Assembly: GCF_000224085.1 (NCBI RefSeq)
Contig: NC_015945.1
Location: 3,712,501-3,776,500, forward strand
Length of the DNA: 64,000 bases
Direction: 5' to 3'
DNA from: Allomuricauda ruestringensis DSM 13258
GTDB lineage: Bacteria > Bacteroidota > Bacteroidia > Flavobacteriales > Flavobacteriaceae
In this document: piece after piece, positions 54,263 to 63,845 of the stretch
Position numbering within the stretch: position 1 is the first letter of the stretch
How the letters are laid out: every line of letters begins with the position of its first letter
Notes under the pieces: model-generated
What the model was told of the DNA's origin: nothing
Databases searched by the model: none
What the model saw: only the letters and a program-made list of their open reading frames with translations
Program-made: the position numbers and the translations under genes

Positions 54263-54988
54263 GTGAAATCCAAAAATCCAAAAATCGAAGAATCCAACAG
54301 GTCCACTCCCTCCAACCTTCAAGTGCTCTTTGAGGATAACCACCTAATTGTTATTAATAAGCGAGTTAGTGATATTGTACAGGGTGATAAAACTGGCGAC
54401 GACCCCCTCAGCGAAGTGGTAAAGCAATATCTTAAAGAGAAATACAACAAACCCGGAAACGTGTATTTGGGCGTGGTGCATCGATTGGACCGCCCTACTT
54501 CGGGAATTGTGCTTTTCGCCAAAACATCCAAAGCCTTGCCCCGACTCAATAAAATGTTTGCCCAAGGGGAAACCAAAAAAATGTATTGGGCGGTTGTTAA
54601 AAATCCCCCAGTCCCAGAAAGTGGAACCTTGACCCATTGGTTGGTGCGCAACCCCAAGCAAAACAAATCCTACGCCCACACCAAAGAAGTGTCCAATAGC
54701 AAAAAAGCCGTTTTGGATTATAAAATCATAAAAAAACTGGACAGCTATTTTTTGTTGGAAATTGACTTAAAAACGGGCAGACACCATCAAATAAGGGCAC
54801 AATTGGCAGCCATTGGCTGTTCCATCAAAGGAGATTTAAAATACGGTGCCGACCGTAGCAATAAAGATGGTGGCATTCATCTACATGCTAGAAGTTTGGA
54901 GATTGTGCACCCCGTAAAAAAAGAACCCGTTGCTTTTTTGGCGCTTCCACCAGAGGATCCTGTTTGGAACGCCTGTATTAGCGAGTAA
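54263..54988 (+). CDS. RluA-family RNA pseudouridine synthase
   Basis: Isomerises uridine to pseudouridine in rRNA or tRNA. 241 residues. The catalytic motif VVHRLDRPTSGIVLFAKTSK carries the active Asp (about residue 78), followed by IDLKTGRHHQIRAQLA and IHLHARSLEIVHP. No S4 domain is present. The start is GTG at 54263. It is convergent with the split gene 54978-56522, overlapping it by 11 bp. The exact RNA target cannot be named from the sequence. Confidence 0.95.
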   Translation: MKSKNPKIEESNRSTPSNLQVLFEDNHLIVINKRVSDIVQGDKTGDDPLSEVVKQYLKEKYNKPGNVYLGVVHRLDRPTSGIVLFAKTSKALPRLNKMFAQGETKKMYWAVVKNPPVPESGTLTHWLVRNPKQNKSYAHTKEVSNSKKAVLDYKIIKKLDSYFLLEIDLKTGRHHQIRAQLAAIGCSIKGDLKYGADRSNKDGGIHLHARSLEIVHPVKKEPVAFLALPPEDPVWNACISE

Positions 54989-56522
54989 GTGCTAAGGCTT
55001 TTTCTCTGATTATCTGTCCTACGGGCTTGTTCTGCAAGTGACTTTCCAACCACGAAAGGATATCCAAATACAAGAATGCCCTTTTCTCATAAGGATGGTT
55101 CTCGTATTTCTTTAACTCGTTGTACAGTTTCTGAAATTCACTCTTCAAATCGGTTGGGTAGATGTCCCCAAGGTTTCTCAAGAATTTGATCATTTCCTTT
55201 TGCACCTCGTGTAAGTCGTTCATTTTCAGCAAGAATTTGTAGGTGCTCTTAAGCTGCACTTCCAAATGATAGTCCATTCCTGCTTCGTAATGTGCCACAA
55301 GGCTCAACACCCTCGCAAAACACATCAAATCCTCGCGCATCTTTAATTTTTTGTTGGAAATTATTTTTTTGAGGTAGGCAATACAGTTCTTATTGTCCCC
55401 ATTTCCAAAGTAAAGGCAAGCAATCTTGTAATAGAGCAACATAACATGATGCTCATCTATTTGCTGTCTGTGCTTTTTGATGCCATAATCAATAATGTTC
55501 ACCAAATAAATGCCCTTATCAAAAGTTCCCTCTAAAAAATGAAGGTTCAATTTGTTTGTGTTGATATACAAAAAGGCCAATGAGCTTATGTTATCATTTT
55601 TGGGAAACTTAGGGTCTTGCACCTGATTCTCCAATCGCTCCAAGGTTTCCCTAAACTGCGATGCGTATTTTACAAAGAAAAGCGACTCCAACAAGTAATG
55701 ATTGCCCTTTTAAAAAAACACAGGGTTCAGTGGAATCATGTGTTTGTTTTCGTAAAATAGGTCCACCCATTTACTGGCGTATTTGTAGGCTGACAAAAAG
55801 TCCTGAATCAAAAGGCTATACCACAAATGTGCCTTGTACAACCATAGTTTTTCACGGAAACCAAGTTTTTCAATTTCGTATTTGGGCAAATGTTCATCAA
55901 AATAACTTTTTACTTTTTGAAGATCCTCGTCACTTCTGACATAACCCACTTTCAACATCATTCCATACAACTGCAACGAAAGATTGGAAAGTTTGCTTGT
56001 CATTACGTTTAGTGCAGAAAGTTGCTTGGCCTCTATCGCAAGTTCATCCGCCCTATCCGGGATACTTCGGGTGATGTATTGTGTTTCAATCACCTTTTCC
56101 AGTTCCACAATTTCATAGGCAACGTTTTTCTCTTCATTCTCAATGGCGAAACTCTTTGCCTTTTCCAAAATCTTCAAGCTTTGCTTGTACAATCCCTTTT
56201 GATAAAGAATGGTGGCAAAATCCAGTTGTTCCCTAATCTGAATCCGCACATTTTGGTTCACGGGATTCAAACGTAAACTCACCAAAATTTGCTTGTACAA
56301 ATGTGCCTTAAGATTGGAAAGCTGTGATTTCTTGACAATGCCACTGTCCAAAATCTGACGCTCATCGTACTTCCGCATCTTATCCAACAAATTAAAAAGA
56401 GCCAAAAATTTAGCATCCGTATTAACCCCCAATCGGCCAACATAAAGCTTAAATTGCCGTTTTTCTGATTTGGAAAGCGAATTTACCAATACAAACAAAG
56501 CGTCCTTATGGGCATTTGTCAT
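54978..56522 (-). pseudogene. Large helical (TPR-like) protein gene interrupted by an in-frame TAA
   Basis: The two open parts, 55710-56522 (270 residues) and 54978-55694 (238 residues), are in the same reading frame and separated only by a TAA at 55707-55709 (…NPVFF stop KGNHYLLESLFF…). Changing this TAA to TTA would restore LKGNHYLL and one protein of about 515 residues. The whole reads as an all-alpha, Lys/Leu/Tyr-rich protein with repeat-like helices (ATILYQKGLYKQSLKILEKAK, MLLYYKIACLYFGNGDNKNC), as in TPR proteins. The start at 56522 is followed by SLSKSEKRQFKLYVGRLG, a pattern I know from flavobacterial hypothetical proteins but cannot name. A sequencing error or two separate genes remain possible. 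Confidence 0.72.
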
Positions 56523-56669
56523 CGTAAAAAATGTTATTTAAACTATTGTTTATCAGTTATTTAAATCCTGCCAAAAGCAGTTAAACGTTGTAACATGCTC
56601 TCAGCTGTTTTTCGTCTTCAGCCTTCCTTTACTACTTTCGTTAGCCATAGTAAAAAACAGGTTGAGATA

Positions 56670-57842
56670 ATGGGTAAAGATAAGGTAGAAATTTTTGACA
56701 CAACACTAAGAGATGGAGAACAGGTACCAGGTTGCAAACTGGATACCGAGCAAAAATTAATCATTGCCGAACGATTGGATGAACTAGGAGTTGATGTAAT
56801 CGAAGCAGGGTTTCCCATATCCAGTCCCGGTGATTTCAAATCCGTGAACGAAATTGCCAAATTGATCAAAAATGCAACGGTCTGTGGATTGACCCGTGCA
56901 GTGAAAAAGGACATTGAAGTAGCCGCTGAAGCTATCAAAGATGCCAAAAGACCAAGAATACACACGGGAATCGGAACTTCCGAATCACATATCAAATACA
57001 AGTTCAACTCTACACAGGATAAAATTATAGAACGTGCCGTTGATGCCGTGGCTTATGCCAAAACTTTTGTAGAGGATGTTGAATTCTATGCAGAGGATGC
57101 TGGCCGTACCGACAATGAATTTTTAGCCAGAATCTGTGAGGCTGTTGTAAAAGCCGGAGCAACCGTACTTAACATTCCTGATACTACAGGATACTGCCTT
57201 CCAGAAGAGTATGGTGCCAAAATGAAGTATTTGAAAGAAAATGTAAAAGGTATAGACAGGGCCATTCTTTCCTGCCATTGCCACAACGATTTAGGATTGG
57301 CCACCGCCAACTCCATCGCAGGTGTTGTGAACGGTGCAAGGCAAATTGAATGTACCATCAACGGTATTGGGGAAAGAGCCGGAAACACTTCCTTGGAAGA
57401 GGTTGTGATGATAATGAGACAACATCCGCACTTGAATTTGGATACCAACATCAACAGCAAATTGCTTTGGGACACCAGTACCATGGTTTCTCAAAAAATG
57501 GGAATGCCTGTGCAGCCCAACAAAGCGATTGTTGGTTCCAATGCATTTGCACACAGTTCCGGTATTCACCAGGATGGGGTAATCAAACGCCGGGAAACCT
57601 ACGAAATCATTGATCCTAAAGATGTTGGGGTCAGCGAATCTTCCATTGTATTGACTGCAAGAAGTGGACGCGCGGCATTGGCTTACCGTGCCAAAAATGT
57701 AGGTTACGAGCTCACAAAACTTCAATTGGATACGGTTTATCAAAACTTTTTGAAGTATGCCGACGTTAAAAAAGAAATTTTGGATGAGGACATCCACGAG
57801 ATTGTTGAAACCAGCAATATCGGAATGAAGAGCATGGCTTAA
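56670..57842 (+). CDS. leuA: 2-isopropylmalate synthase (short form without C-terminal regulatory domain)
   Basis: Condenses acetyl-CoA with 2-oxoisovalerate in leucine synthesis. 390 residues from ATG 56670 (a longer frame starts at 56595 but its lead has no homologous look). The DRE-TIM barrel motifs are present: [16 protein letters not shown], the metal-binding [15 protein letters not shown] and [17 protein letters not shown]. The LeuA_dimer leucine-binding domain of the usual 510-residue enzyme is absent, so leucine feedback would be lost or exercised elsewhere. Homocitrate or citramalate synthase is the alternative, but the following leuB favours this call. Confidence 0.92.
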   Translation: MGKDKVEIFDTTLRDGEQVPGCKLDTEQKLIIAERLDELGVDVIEAGFPISSPGDFKSVNEIAKLIKNATVCGLTRAVKKDIEVAAEAIKDAKRPRIHTGIGTSESHIKYKFNSTQDKIIERAVDAVAYAKTFVEDVEFYAEDAGRTDNEFLARICEAVVKAGATVLNIPDTTGYCLPEEYGAKMKYLKENVKGIDRAILSCHCHNDLGLATANSIAGVVNGARQIECTINGIGERAGNTSLEEVVMIMRQHPHLNLDTNINSKLLWDTSTMVSQKMGMPVQPNKAIVGSNAFAHSSGIHQDGVIKRRETYEIIDPKDVGVSESSIVLTARSGRAALAYRAKNVGYELTKLQLDTVYQNFLKYADVKKEILDEDIHEIVETSNIGMKSMA

Positions 57843-57859
57843 ATCATGGTTGCTGCTAT

Positions 57860-58978
57860 ATGGTATTGAAAATCGCGTTGCTTGCTGGAGATGGAGTTGG
57901 ACCTGAAGTGTTGGCTCAGGCGGTAAAATGCCTAAAGGCCGTTGAAGAGACCTTTAATCACCATTTTATTTTTAAAGAAGCTCCTGTTGGCGCCATTGCC
58001 ATGGACAAAAAGGGAGTACCTCTACCCGACTCCACACTCAGATTATGCCAAGAGTCGGATGCCGTTCTTTTTGGCGCCATTGGCGACCCAAAATACGATA
58101 ACGACCCCGATGCAAAAGTGAGGCCCGAGCAAGGATTGCTTCAATTGCGAAAGGAGTTAGGGCTATTTGCCAACATTAGACCAGTGTTGTCCCATCCAAC
58201 TTTATTGGATAAATCCCCTTTAAAGAAAAGGGTAATCAAAGGAACCGATTTTGTAATCTACCGAGAACTTACTGGAGGTATTTATTTTGGGGAGAAAAAA
58301 TCGAACCCAGAGGGCACCGTAGCTTCTGACCTTTGCGAATACTCCGAAGATGAAATTAGCCGTATTGCCCATTTAGCCTTTAAGGCTGCAAAGGGTCGCA
58401 AAAAGAAGCTTACTTTGGTAGATAAGGCCAATGTACTTGAATCTTCAAGACTTTGGCGCAAAGTTGTTACACGAATCGGTGAAAGTTATCCCGAAGTTAC
58501 CTTGAATTTTTTGTTCGTGGACAATGCCGCAATGCAAATCATCCTCAACCCCAAACAGTTTGATGTTATTTTAACGGAGAATATGTTCGGGGACATTATT
58601 TCTGATGAAGGTAGCGTAATCGGTGGTTCCATCGGATTATTGGCTTCAGCTTCTGTTGGTGAGGAAAATGCGTTGTTCGAACCTATTCACGGTTCCTATC
58701 CGCAAGCCACAGGTAAAGATATTGCCAACCCGATTGCTTCCATTCTTTCCGCAGCCATGCTATTGGAGCATTTTGGACTCGCCGAAGAAGCGATGGCAGT
58801 TAAAATGGCCGTGGACAAGTCTTTAAGGAAAGGGGTTGTTACTCCAGATTTAAGAGAAAACAGTCAATACGGCACTAATCAAGTTGGGGATTTTATTGCC
58901 CATAATATTGTGGATATTGAAGATGACTCCCTAATGAACGATGAAAACATCGATTTGGGTAAGTCTACGATTATCTGA
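57860..58978 (+). CDS. leuB: 3-isopropylmalate dehydrogenase
   Basis: Oxidatively decarboxylates 3-isopropylmalate with NAD+. 372 residues. LLAGDGVGPEVLAQAVKCL, RPEQGLLQLRKELGLFANIRP, VIYRELTGGIYFGEKK, TLVDKANVLESSRLWRKVV, NMFGDIISDEGSVIGGSIGL and EPIHGSYPQATGKDIANPIA are all as expected for the enzyme. It lies 17 bp after leuA and forms the leuAB operon. leuCD are not in the window. Confidence 0.97.
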   Translation: MVLKIALLAGDGVGPEVLAQAVKCLKAVEETFNHHFIFKEAPVGAIAMDKKGVPLPDSTLRLCQESDAVLFGAIGDPKYDNDPDAKVRPEQGLLQLRKELGLFANIRPVLSHPTLLDKSPLKKRVIKGTDFVIYRELTGGIYFGEKKSNPEGTVASDLCEYSEDEISRIAHLAFKAAKGRKKKLTLVDKANVLESSRLWRKVVTRIGESYPEVTLNFLFVDNAAMQIILNPKQFDVILTENMFGDIISDEGSVIGGSIGLLASASVGEENALFEPIHGSYPQATGKDIANPIASILSAAMLLEHFGLAEEAMAVKMAVDKSLRKGVVTPDLRENSQYGTNQVGDFIAHNIVDIEDDSLMNDENIDLGKSTII

Positions 58979-59311
58979 TGCCCTTATCAAGTGTAAGCAC
59001 CAAGCTCCAAATCCCCAAATTCCAAACTCCAAATCCCAAATAACTCACCCCCTTGAGGGAATCTTAGGGATGTTTCTTCCGGAATGGACACTCCCGTATG
59101 CAGTGGACACGAATTTCACTAATTGCTCGAATCAGGTTTAAGTGCAAGAACAAAAGAAAGAAAAACATGAACCAAGACTCACGACTAAGTTATTGAGTTA
59201 CTGTATTACTGCCCACTGCAACTGAGAACTGCTAACTGGCTTCCGACATCCAACCTCTAACACAAAACCCAAGCCGTAGCCTTCTTCACTGGTAAGTCCA
59301 CAATATTTTAA
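58979..59311. repeat. Intergenic region with two degenerate short tandem repeats
   Basis: No gene in 333 bp. At 59006-59041 there are five CCAAAT/CCAAAC units 7-8 bp apart. At 59200-59238 there are six ACTG units spaced 7-8 bp. Both look like decaying microsatellite-type repeats common between flavobacterial genes. Confidence 0.6.
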
Positions 59312-60556
59312 CTAGCTCTCAGTTTCAGGTGCTTCAGAAGTCAGCTCTTTGATTATTTTATTGAACTCTTTTTTGAATTCCACAAATTTTTTGCCTGTTG
59401 CGGGGCCATTAAAACCTGTATGGATTTTACGTACCTCTCCTTTTTTATCAATGTAAATAGTAGTAGGGTAAGAAAGTATATGGTTCAGCATCGGCAATTT
59501 TTCGTTGGCCTTTTGCTTGTTAGATGTTCCGTATTGCGCCAATAGAACTGGATAAGGTACTTCCTCTCGCTCCTTGAGTCTTTTTATGCCCTCAAAGGCT
59601 TTCTCCTCCGTTTTTGCGTATTCGAACGCCAATCCCACAAATTGCAAATCCAAATCTGGATTGTTTTTGAGGAAATCCACATAAAACCGTGTTTCATCCA
59701 AACAATTGGTACACCAGGTTCCCATTATCTGAACCAGCACTACCTTGTTATCAAACATTGGGCCGTCCAAACCCACCATCTCTCCATCTGAATTTGGAAA
59801 AGAAAAATCGAACTTATCATAACCTTCACGCAAATAAGTGAGGTCGTTGGAATCTGGAAGTTCAAAAGCTTCATTTCTGGCACCCATAAATTCTTGGACA
59901 GCATGTTTTCCAGAATAAAACTTACCATCCAAAGTGCTATCGGTCACTTGTGCCAAAAACAAAAATACGTGCGAACCATCAAAAGCGGAAAGTTTCATAC
60001 TATCCCCGGTAACAACGCCATCCAAATAGCGATAATCCCCTGTTTTGGTCCTAAAAGTACCTTTAACCTTGTTCCCGTTCTGCATAAAAATGCCTTTTGC
60101 AGGATATTCATCTTCAGTATTTACCTTAAAATAGGTTTCCCAAATACCCGAAATATTAACAACTGCGTCCTTTTCTGCCTCAAAACGATCTTTTGCTCCG
60201 TAAGTGGCCCTAAAGGGAACACTTCGCTCCTTACTTTCCTCAATAAACTTCCCTATTATTTCATTGGATGTATAGGTGCCAGATATATGACCTTCAAAAA
60301 TCGGCATCCGAATATCGATGGAATCTCCATTAAAGGTGAATTCATCAATAGTGATAACTTCTTCTGCATTGAATACTTTCATCTCGTATCCGCCATCTTC
60401 ATTTTGTGAAAGCGTAAATTCAAAAGGCAACTGTTGCGATTCGGAAACTTCAATTTTTCCCAGCCAATCGCCCACCTTCAATTTAGTTTTTCCATCATTT
60501 ACACAAGAGGTCAATAAGACTATAAGTCCTACCATTGCCAACCCTATCTTATTCAT
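59312..60556 (-). CDS. TlpA-family thioredoxin-like lipoprotein
   Basis: A 414-residue lipoprotein from ATG 60554-60556 (signal GLAMVGLIVLLTSCVNDG); the longer frame to 60592 adds a non-signal lead. The N-terminal 260 residues are beta-rich domains of unknown family. The C-terminal thioredoxin domain (about 260-400) has the active site MGTWCTNCLDETRFY and the cis-Pro region SYPTTIYIDKKGEV. It would act as a periplasmic thiol-disulfide reductase. It is transcribed alone, divergent from pheT. Confidence 0.92.
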   Translation of the reverse strand: MNKIGLAMVGLIVLLTSCVNDGKTKLKVGDWLGKIEVSESQQLPFEFTLSQNEDGGYEMKVFNAEEVITIDEFTFNGDSIDIRMPIFEGHISGTYTSNEIIGKFIEESKERSVPFRATYGAKDRFEAEKDAVVNISGIWETYFKVNTEDEYPAKGIFMQNGNKVKGTFRTKTGDYRYLDGVVTGDSMKLSAFDGSHVFLFLAQVTDSTLDGKFYSGKHAVQEFMGARNEAFELPDSNDLTYLREGYDKFDFSFPNSDGEMVGLDGPMFDNKVVLVQIMGTWCTNCLDETRFYVDFLKNNPDLDLQFVGLAFEYAKTEEKAFEGIKRLKEREEVPYPVLLAQYGTSNKQKANEKLPMLNHILSYPTTIYIDKKGEVRKIHTGFNGPATGKKFVEFKKEFNKIIKELTSEAPETES

Positions 60557-60635
60557 ACAGTAAAAGATTTTACCTAAATGTAGGAAATACATTTTAAAAC
60601 AAAACAGACCTTACGGTTTATGGTTATTATTATCG

Positions 60636-60666
60636 TTGAATCTGTTCCCCTATTGTTATATATTTG
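60636..60666 (+). promoter_or_regulatory. Bacteroidota-type promoter for pheT
   Basis: TTG at 60636-60638, a 20-bp spacer and a perfect TATATTTG at 60659-60666 (TAnnTTTG), 20 bp before the pheT start codon. Confidence 0.55.
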
Positions 60667-60685
60667 TCCCCTCTAAAAATGGGGT

Positions 60686-63097
60686 ATGAAGATTTCTTAC
60701 AACTGGTTGAAGCAATTTTTGCAAATTGATTGGGATGCTCAAAAAACAGGCGAACTTTTAACGGATTTAGGTCTGGAAGTTGAGGGCATATCACAATTTG
60801 AATCAGTTAAGGGTGGTTTAAAGGGCATTGTCGTGGGACATGTGCTTACTTGTGAAAAACACCCAAATGCGGACAGACTTAAATTAACCACTGTTGATGT
60901 TGGGCAAGAAGCCCCGTTACAAATAGTTTGTGGTGCACCCAATGTGGCAGCTGGGCAAAAAGTGCCTGTGGCCACTGTTGGCACTACTCTCTATACCAAA
61001 GAAGGTGAGGCTTGGGCAATCAAAAAAGGAAAAATTCGTGGCGAGGTGAGCCAAGGCATGATTTGTGCCGAAGACGAAATAGGACTTGGAGAAAGCCATG
61101 ATGGAATTATGGTGCTAAACGCAGAGCTGGTGCCCGGCACGCCTTGCTCCAAAGTTTTTGAAATTGAAAACGATGAGGTTTTTGAGATAGGACTCACCCC
61201 CAACAGATCCGATGCCATGAGCCATTTTGGTGTGGCTCGCGACCTTAAAGCAGGTTTGGAGCAAAAAGAAATTCAAAAGGAGTTGGTAACCCCTTCGGTC
61301 AGTAATTTTTCTATTGACAACCGCTCGTTAAAGGTTGATGTAGAGGTTCTGGAAAGTGACCTTGCCCCAAGATATTGCGGGGTTACGATAAGTAATCTTG
61401 TAGTTCAAGACTCTCCAGATTGGTTAAAAAACAGATTGAAGGCGATTGGATTGGCTCCGATAAACAATATTGTGGATGTTACCAACTACGTACTTCACGA
61501 ATTGGGTCAGCCGTTGCACGCTTTTGATGCATCCAAAATAAAAGGGAACAAAGTAGAGGTAAAGACCTTGCCCTCTGGCACCAAGTTTACGACCTTGGAC
61601 GAGGTAGAGCGCGAACTGCATGAAGATGATTTGATGATCTGCGACGCAGGTAGCCCTATGTGTATTGCTGGTGTTTTTGGTGGGCTTCACTCCGGAGTTA
61701 CCGAGCACACTACCTCTATATTTTTGGAAAGTGCCTATTTTGACCCAGTTTCCATAAGAAAAACAGCTAAAAGACATGGCTTGAACACGGATGCCTCCTT
61801 TAGGTTTGAAAGGGGCATTGACATTGAAATGACCAAGTATGCCCTTAAAAGGGCTGCACTTTTAATCAGGGAAATTGCAGGAGGGTATATTACTTCAGAA
61901 ATTGCTGATTTATTCCCCAAAAAACCACAGGAGAGACAGGTCTTCTTAACTTTCAATAAAATCAACTCACTGATTGGGCAGGAAATTCCGCAGGATACCA
62001 TAAAATCCATACTTTCCGCATTGGAAATACGAATCAACAACGTTACGGAGTCTGGACTGGGCCTTACCATACCAACATACAGGGTAGATGTTACCAGAGA
62101 GGTTGATGTGATCGAGGAGATTTTAAGGGTTTATGGTTACAACAATATTGATTTTAAGGAAAAACTGAACGCCTCCATTGCCAAATCATCACGTTTTGAA
62201 AACTACAGGATTCAAGATGTGATCGGAGATACATTGGCCGCGAAAGGGTTCTTTGAGATTATGACCAATAGCCTGGTCTCGTCCGATATTGCTTCAGAAG
62301 ATGAAAGCGCCGTACAGATGTTGAATCCGCTGAGTTCAGATTTATCTGTTCTTAGAACATCAATGCTACATTCTGGGCTTCAAACGGTCAGCTACAACCA
62401 CAACAGGCAAAAAACAGACCTCAAGCTGTTCGAGTTCGGTAAAACCTACCACAAAGTGGGTGGAAATCACCAAGAAAAACAGCACTTAGCCATTTTCATT
62501 TCTGGGGAACGCACACAAAGTAGTTGGGCCGTTGCCTCAAGAAGGTCAGAGTTTTTCTATTTAAAAGGTATTGTAGAGAATGTTTTTGAGCGTTTGGGCA
62601 TAAGGGATATTGACACAAAACCACTAACGGACTCGGATTTTGCCGAGGGAGTTTCCTATGTGAAGAACGACAAGGTTTTGGTGTCTTTGGGACTGGTCGG
62701 AAAGACAGCTCTAAAGCGATTCGACATTAAGCAAGAGGTATTTTATGCTGATTTGGATTGGGATGCCATTCTGGAATGTGTCAGCACCCAAAATATAGCT
62801 TTCAAGGAAATTCCTAAGTTCCCAGAGGTAACAAGGGATTTTGCTTTGTTATTGGATGATTCCGTTTCTTTCCAAAAAGTGTACGACATAGCCTGGAATA
62901 CCGAGAAAAAACTGCTTAAAAAGGTAAACCTGTTCGATGTGTATACTGGTAAAAACCTTCCTGAAGGAAAAAAATCCTATGCGGTGAGCTTTACTCTAAT
63001 GGACGATAAAAAGACTTTGACAGACAAGCAAATCGAAAAGATAATGGGTAAACTATTGTCGCAATACCAAAAGGAATTGGGGGCGGAACTTCGCTAA
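60686..63097 (+). CDS. pheT: Phenylalanine-tRNA ligase beta subunit
   Basis: Beta subunit of the tetrameric synthetase, 803 residues. Domains in order: tRNA-binding OB fold (about 40-155, HPNADRLKLTTVDVG, ICAEDEIGLG), B3/B4 editing domain (about 215-390, RYCGVTISNLVVQDS, NNIVDVTNYVLHELGQPLHAFD), B5 domain (about 405-480, EEILRVYGYNNI), catalytic-like core and a C-terminal ferredoxin-fold anticodon-binding domain (FPEVTRDFALLLDDSVSF). pheS is not adjacent, as is common in this phylum. No attenuator-like leader is visible upstream. Confidence 0.98.
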   Translation: MKISYNWLKQFLQIDWDAQKTGELLTDLGLEVEGISQFESVKGGLKGIVVGHVLTCEKHPNADRLKLTTVDVGQEAPLQIVCGAPNVAAGQKVPVATVGTTLYTKEGEAWAIKKGKIRGEVSQGMICAEDEIGLGESHDGIMVLNAELVPGTPCSKVFEIENDEVFEIGLTPNRSDAMSHFGVARDLKAGLEQKEIQKELVTPSVSNFSIDNRSLKVDVEVLESDLAPRYCGVTISNLVVQDSPDWLKNRLKAIGLAPINNIVDVTNYVLHELGQPLHAFDASKIKGNKVEVKTLPSGTKFTTLDEVERELHEDDLMICDAGSPMCIAGVFGGLHSGVTEHTTSIFLESAYFDPVSIRKTAKRHGLNTDASFRFERGIDIEMTKYALKRAALLIREIAGGYITSEIADLFPKKPQERQVFLTFNKINSLIGQEIPQDTIKSILSALEIRINNVTESGLGLTIPTYRVDVTREVDVIEEILRVYGYNNIDFKEKLNASIAKSSRFENYRIQDVIGDTLAAKGFFEIMTNSLVSSDIASEDESAVQMLNPLSSDLSVLRTSMLHSGLQTVSYNHNRQKTDLKLFEFGKTYHKVGGNHQEKQHLAIFISGERTQSSWAVASRRSEFFYLKGIVENVFERLGIRDIDTKPLTDSDFAEGVSYVKNDKVLVSLGLVGKTALKRFDIKQEVFYADLDWDAILECVSTQNIAFKEIPKFPEVTRDFALLLDDSVSFQKVYDIAWNTEKKLLKKVNLFDVYTGKNLPEGKKSYAVSFTLMDDKKTLTDKQIEKIMGKLLSQYQKELGAELR

Positions 63098-63628
63098 TTA
63101 CATTTGTGCAGGTAGGATAACACTATCAATTTCGTGAACCACACCTTCATTTTCTAATTTTAGATCGGCCGCTGTGATTCTAGCAGTATTGCCAATGGGG
63201 TCGGTGAGCACAATATCATACCCATCCAAATGTGCAGTTAATTTTTTCCCCTGAACGGTTGTGAAACTGGCCATTCCATTGCCTCTTCCAATGGCACGCA
63301 ACATACGGGAAGCCGTAAGTTGCCCAGCAACAATATGGTAAGACAGCAAAGATTTTAAGGCCCTTTTATCTTCCGATTTGATCAATTCCGCTATTTTATT
63401 GTTCGAAAATTTCTCAAAGGCGGCATCTGAAGGTGCAAAAATGGTAAATGGACCTGATTTTTGAAGCAAAGCACCCAATTCGGTGGCGTTTACAGCACTC
63501 AATAAAATTTTATGATTGTCCAGCTTACTGGCGTATGATAATGCGTTGGAAGTATTTTGAGCAGTAGTCGTATAAATAGAAAAAGCCAAGCAAAGGCCGA
63601 GCAAAAATTTTGTTACGGGGGTACTCAT
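63098..63628 (-). CDS. Secreted fasciclin-domain protein
   Basis: A 176-residue exported protein with a signal peptide (FLLGLCLAFSIYTTTAQN) and a single FAS1 domain (about 30-175): LSAVNATELGALLQKSGPFT, TIFAPSDAAFEKF (the H1 motif region), LLSYHIVAGQLTASRML (the YH motif) and VVHEIDSVILPAQM. FAS1 domains mediate cell-surface adhesion. It is convergent with pheT: the stop codons abut with no spacer. Confidence 0.95.
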   Translation of the reverse strand: MSTPVTKFLLGLCLAFSIYTTTAQNTSNALSYASKLDNHKILLSAVNATELGALLQKSGPFTIFAPSDAAFEKFSNNKIAELIKSEDKRALKSLLSYHIVAGQLTASRMLRAIGRGNGMASFTTVQGKKLTAHLDGYDIVLTDPIGNTARITAADLKLENEGVVHEIDSVILPAQM

Positions 63629-63845
63629 AAAGTTGGTCGAATTTTAGGGCTTGTTCTTTTTAGTATGCTTATACGATTAACTACCAAAAACTTCGATAAG
63701 ATACATTTTTTTTAATGATATCACTCACATTTTTTACCCCTAAAATCCATTTAACACAAACTTAACATTGTGTTTTTCTGACAAATGTCAGAATCGAAAA
63801 TTCAATTCCTTAAATTTGAGTGTATTACTAAAAAACTGCGCGATT
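63629..63845. other. Divergent promoter region
   Basis: AT-rich spacer between the fasciclin gene and the partial gene at the right edge. A perfect TAAATTTG box at 63811-63818 matches the Bacteroidota -7 element on the plus strand, without a clear -33 TTTG. Confidence 0.4.

Noticed and set aside
56595..56669. In-frame lead before leuA considered as a leucine leader peptide or N-terminal extension
   Set aside because: It has few leucines and no attenuator hairpins could be seen; the protein family begins at the ATG at 56670.
58979..59311. Tandem repeats after leuB considered as a CRISPR array
   Set aside because: Units are 7-8 bp and degenerate, without spacer-sized intervals or nearby cas genes.
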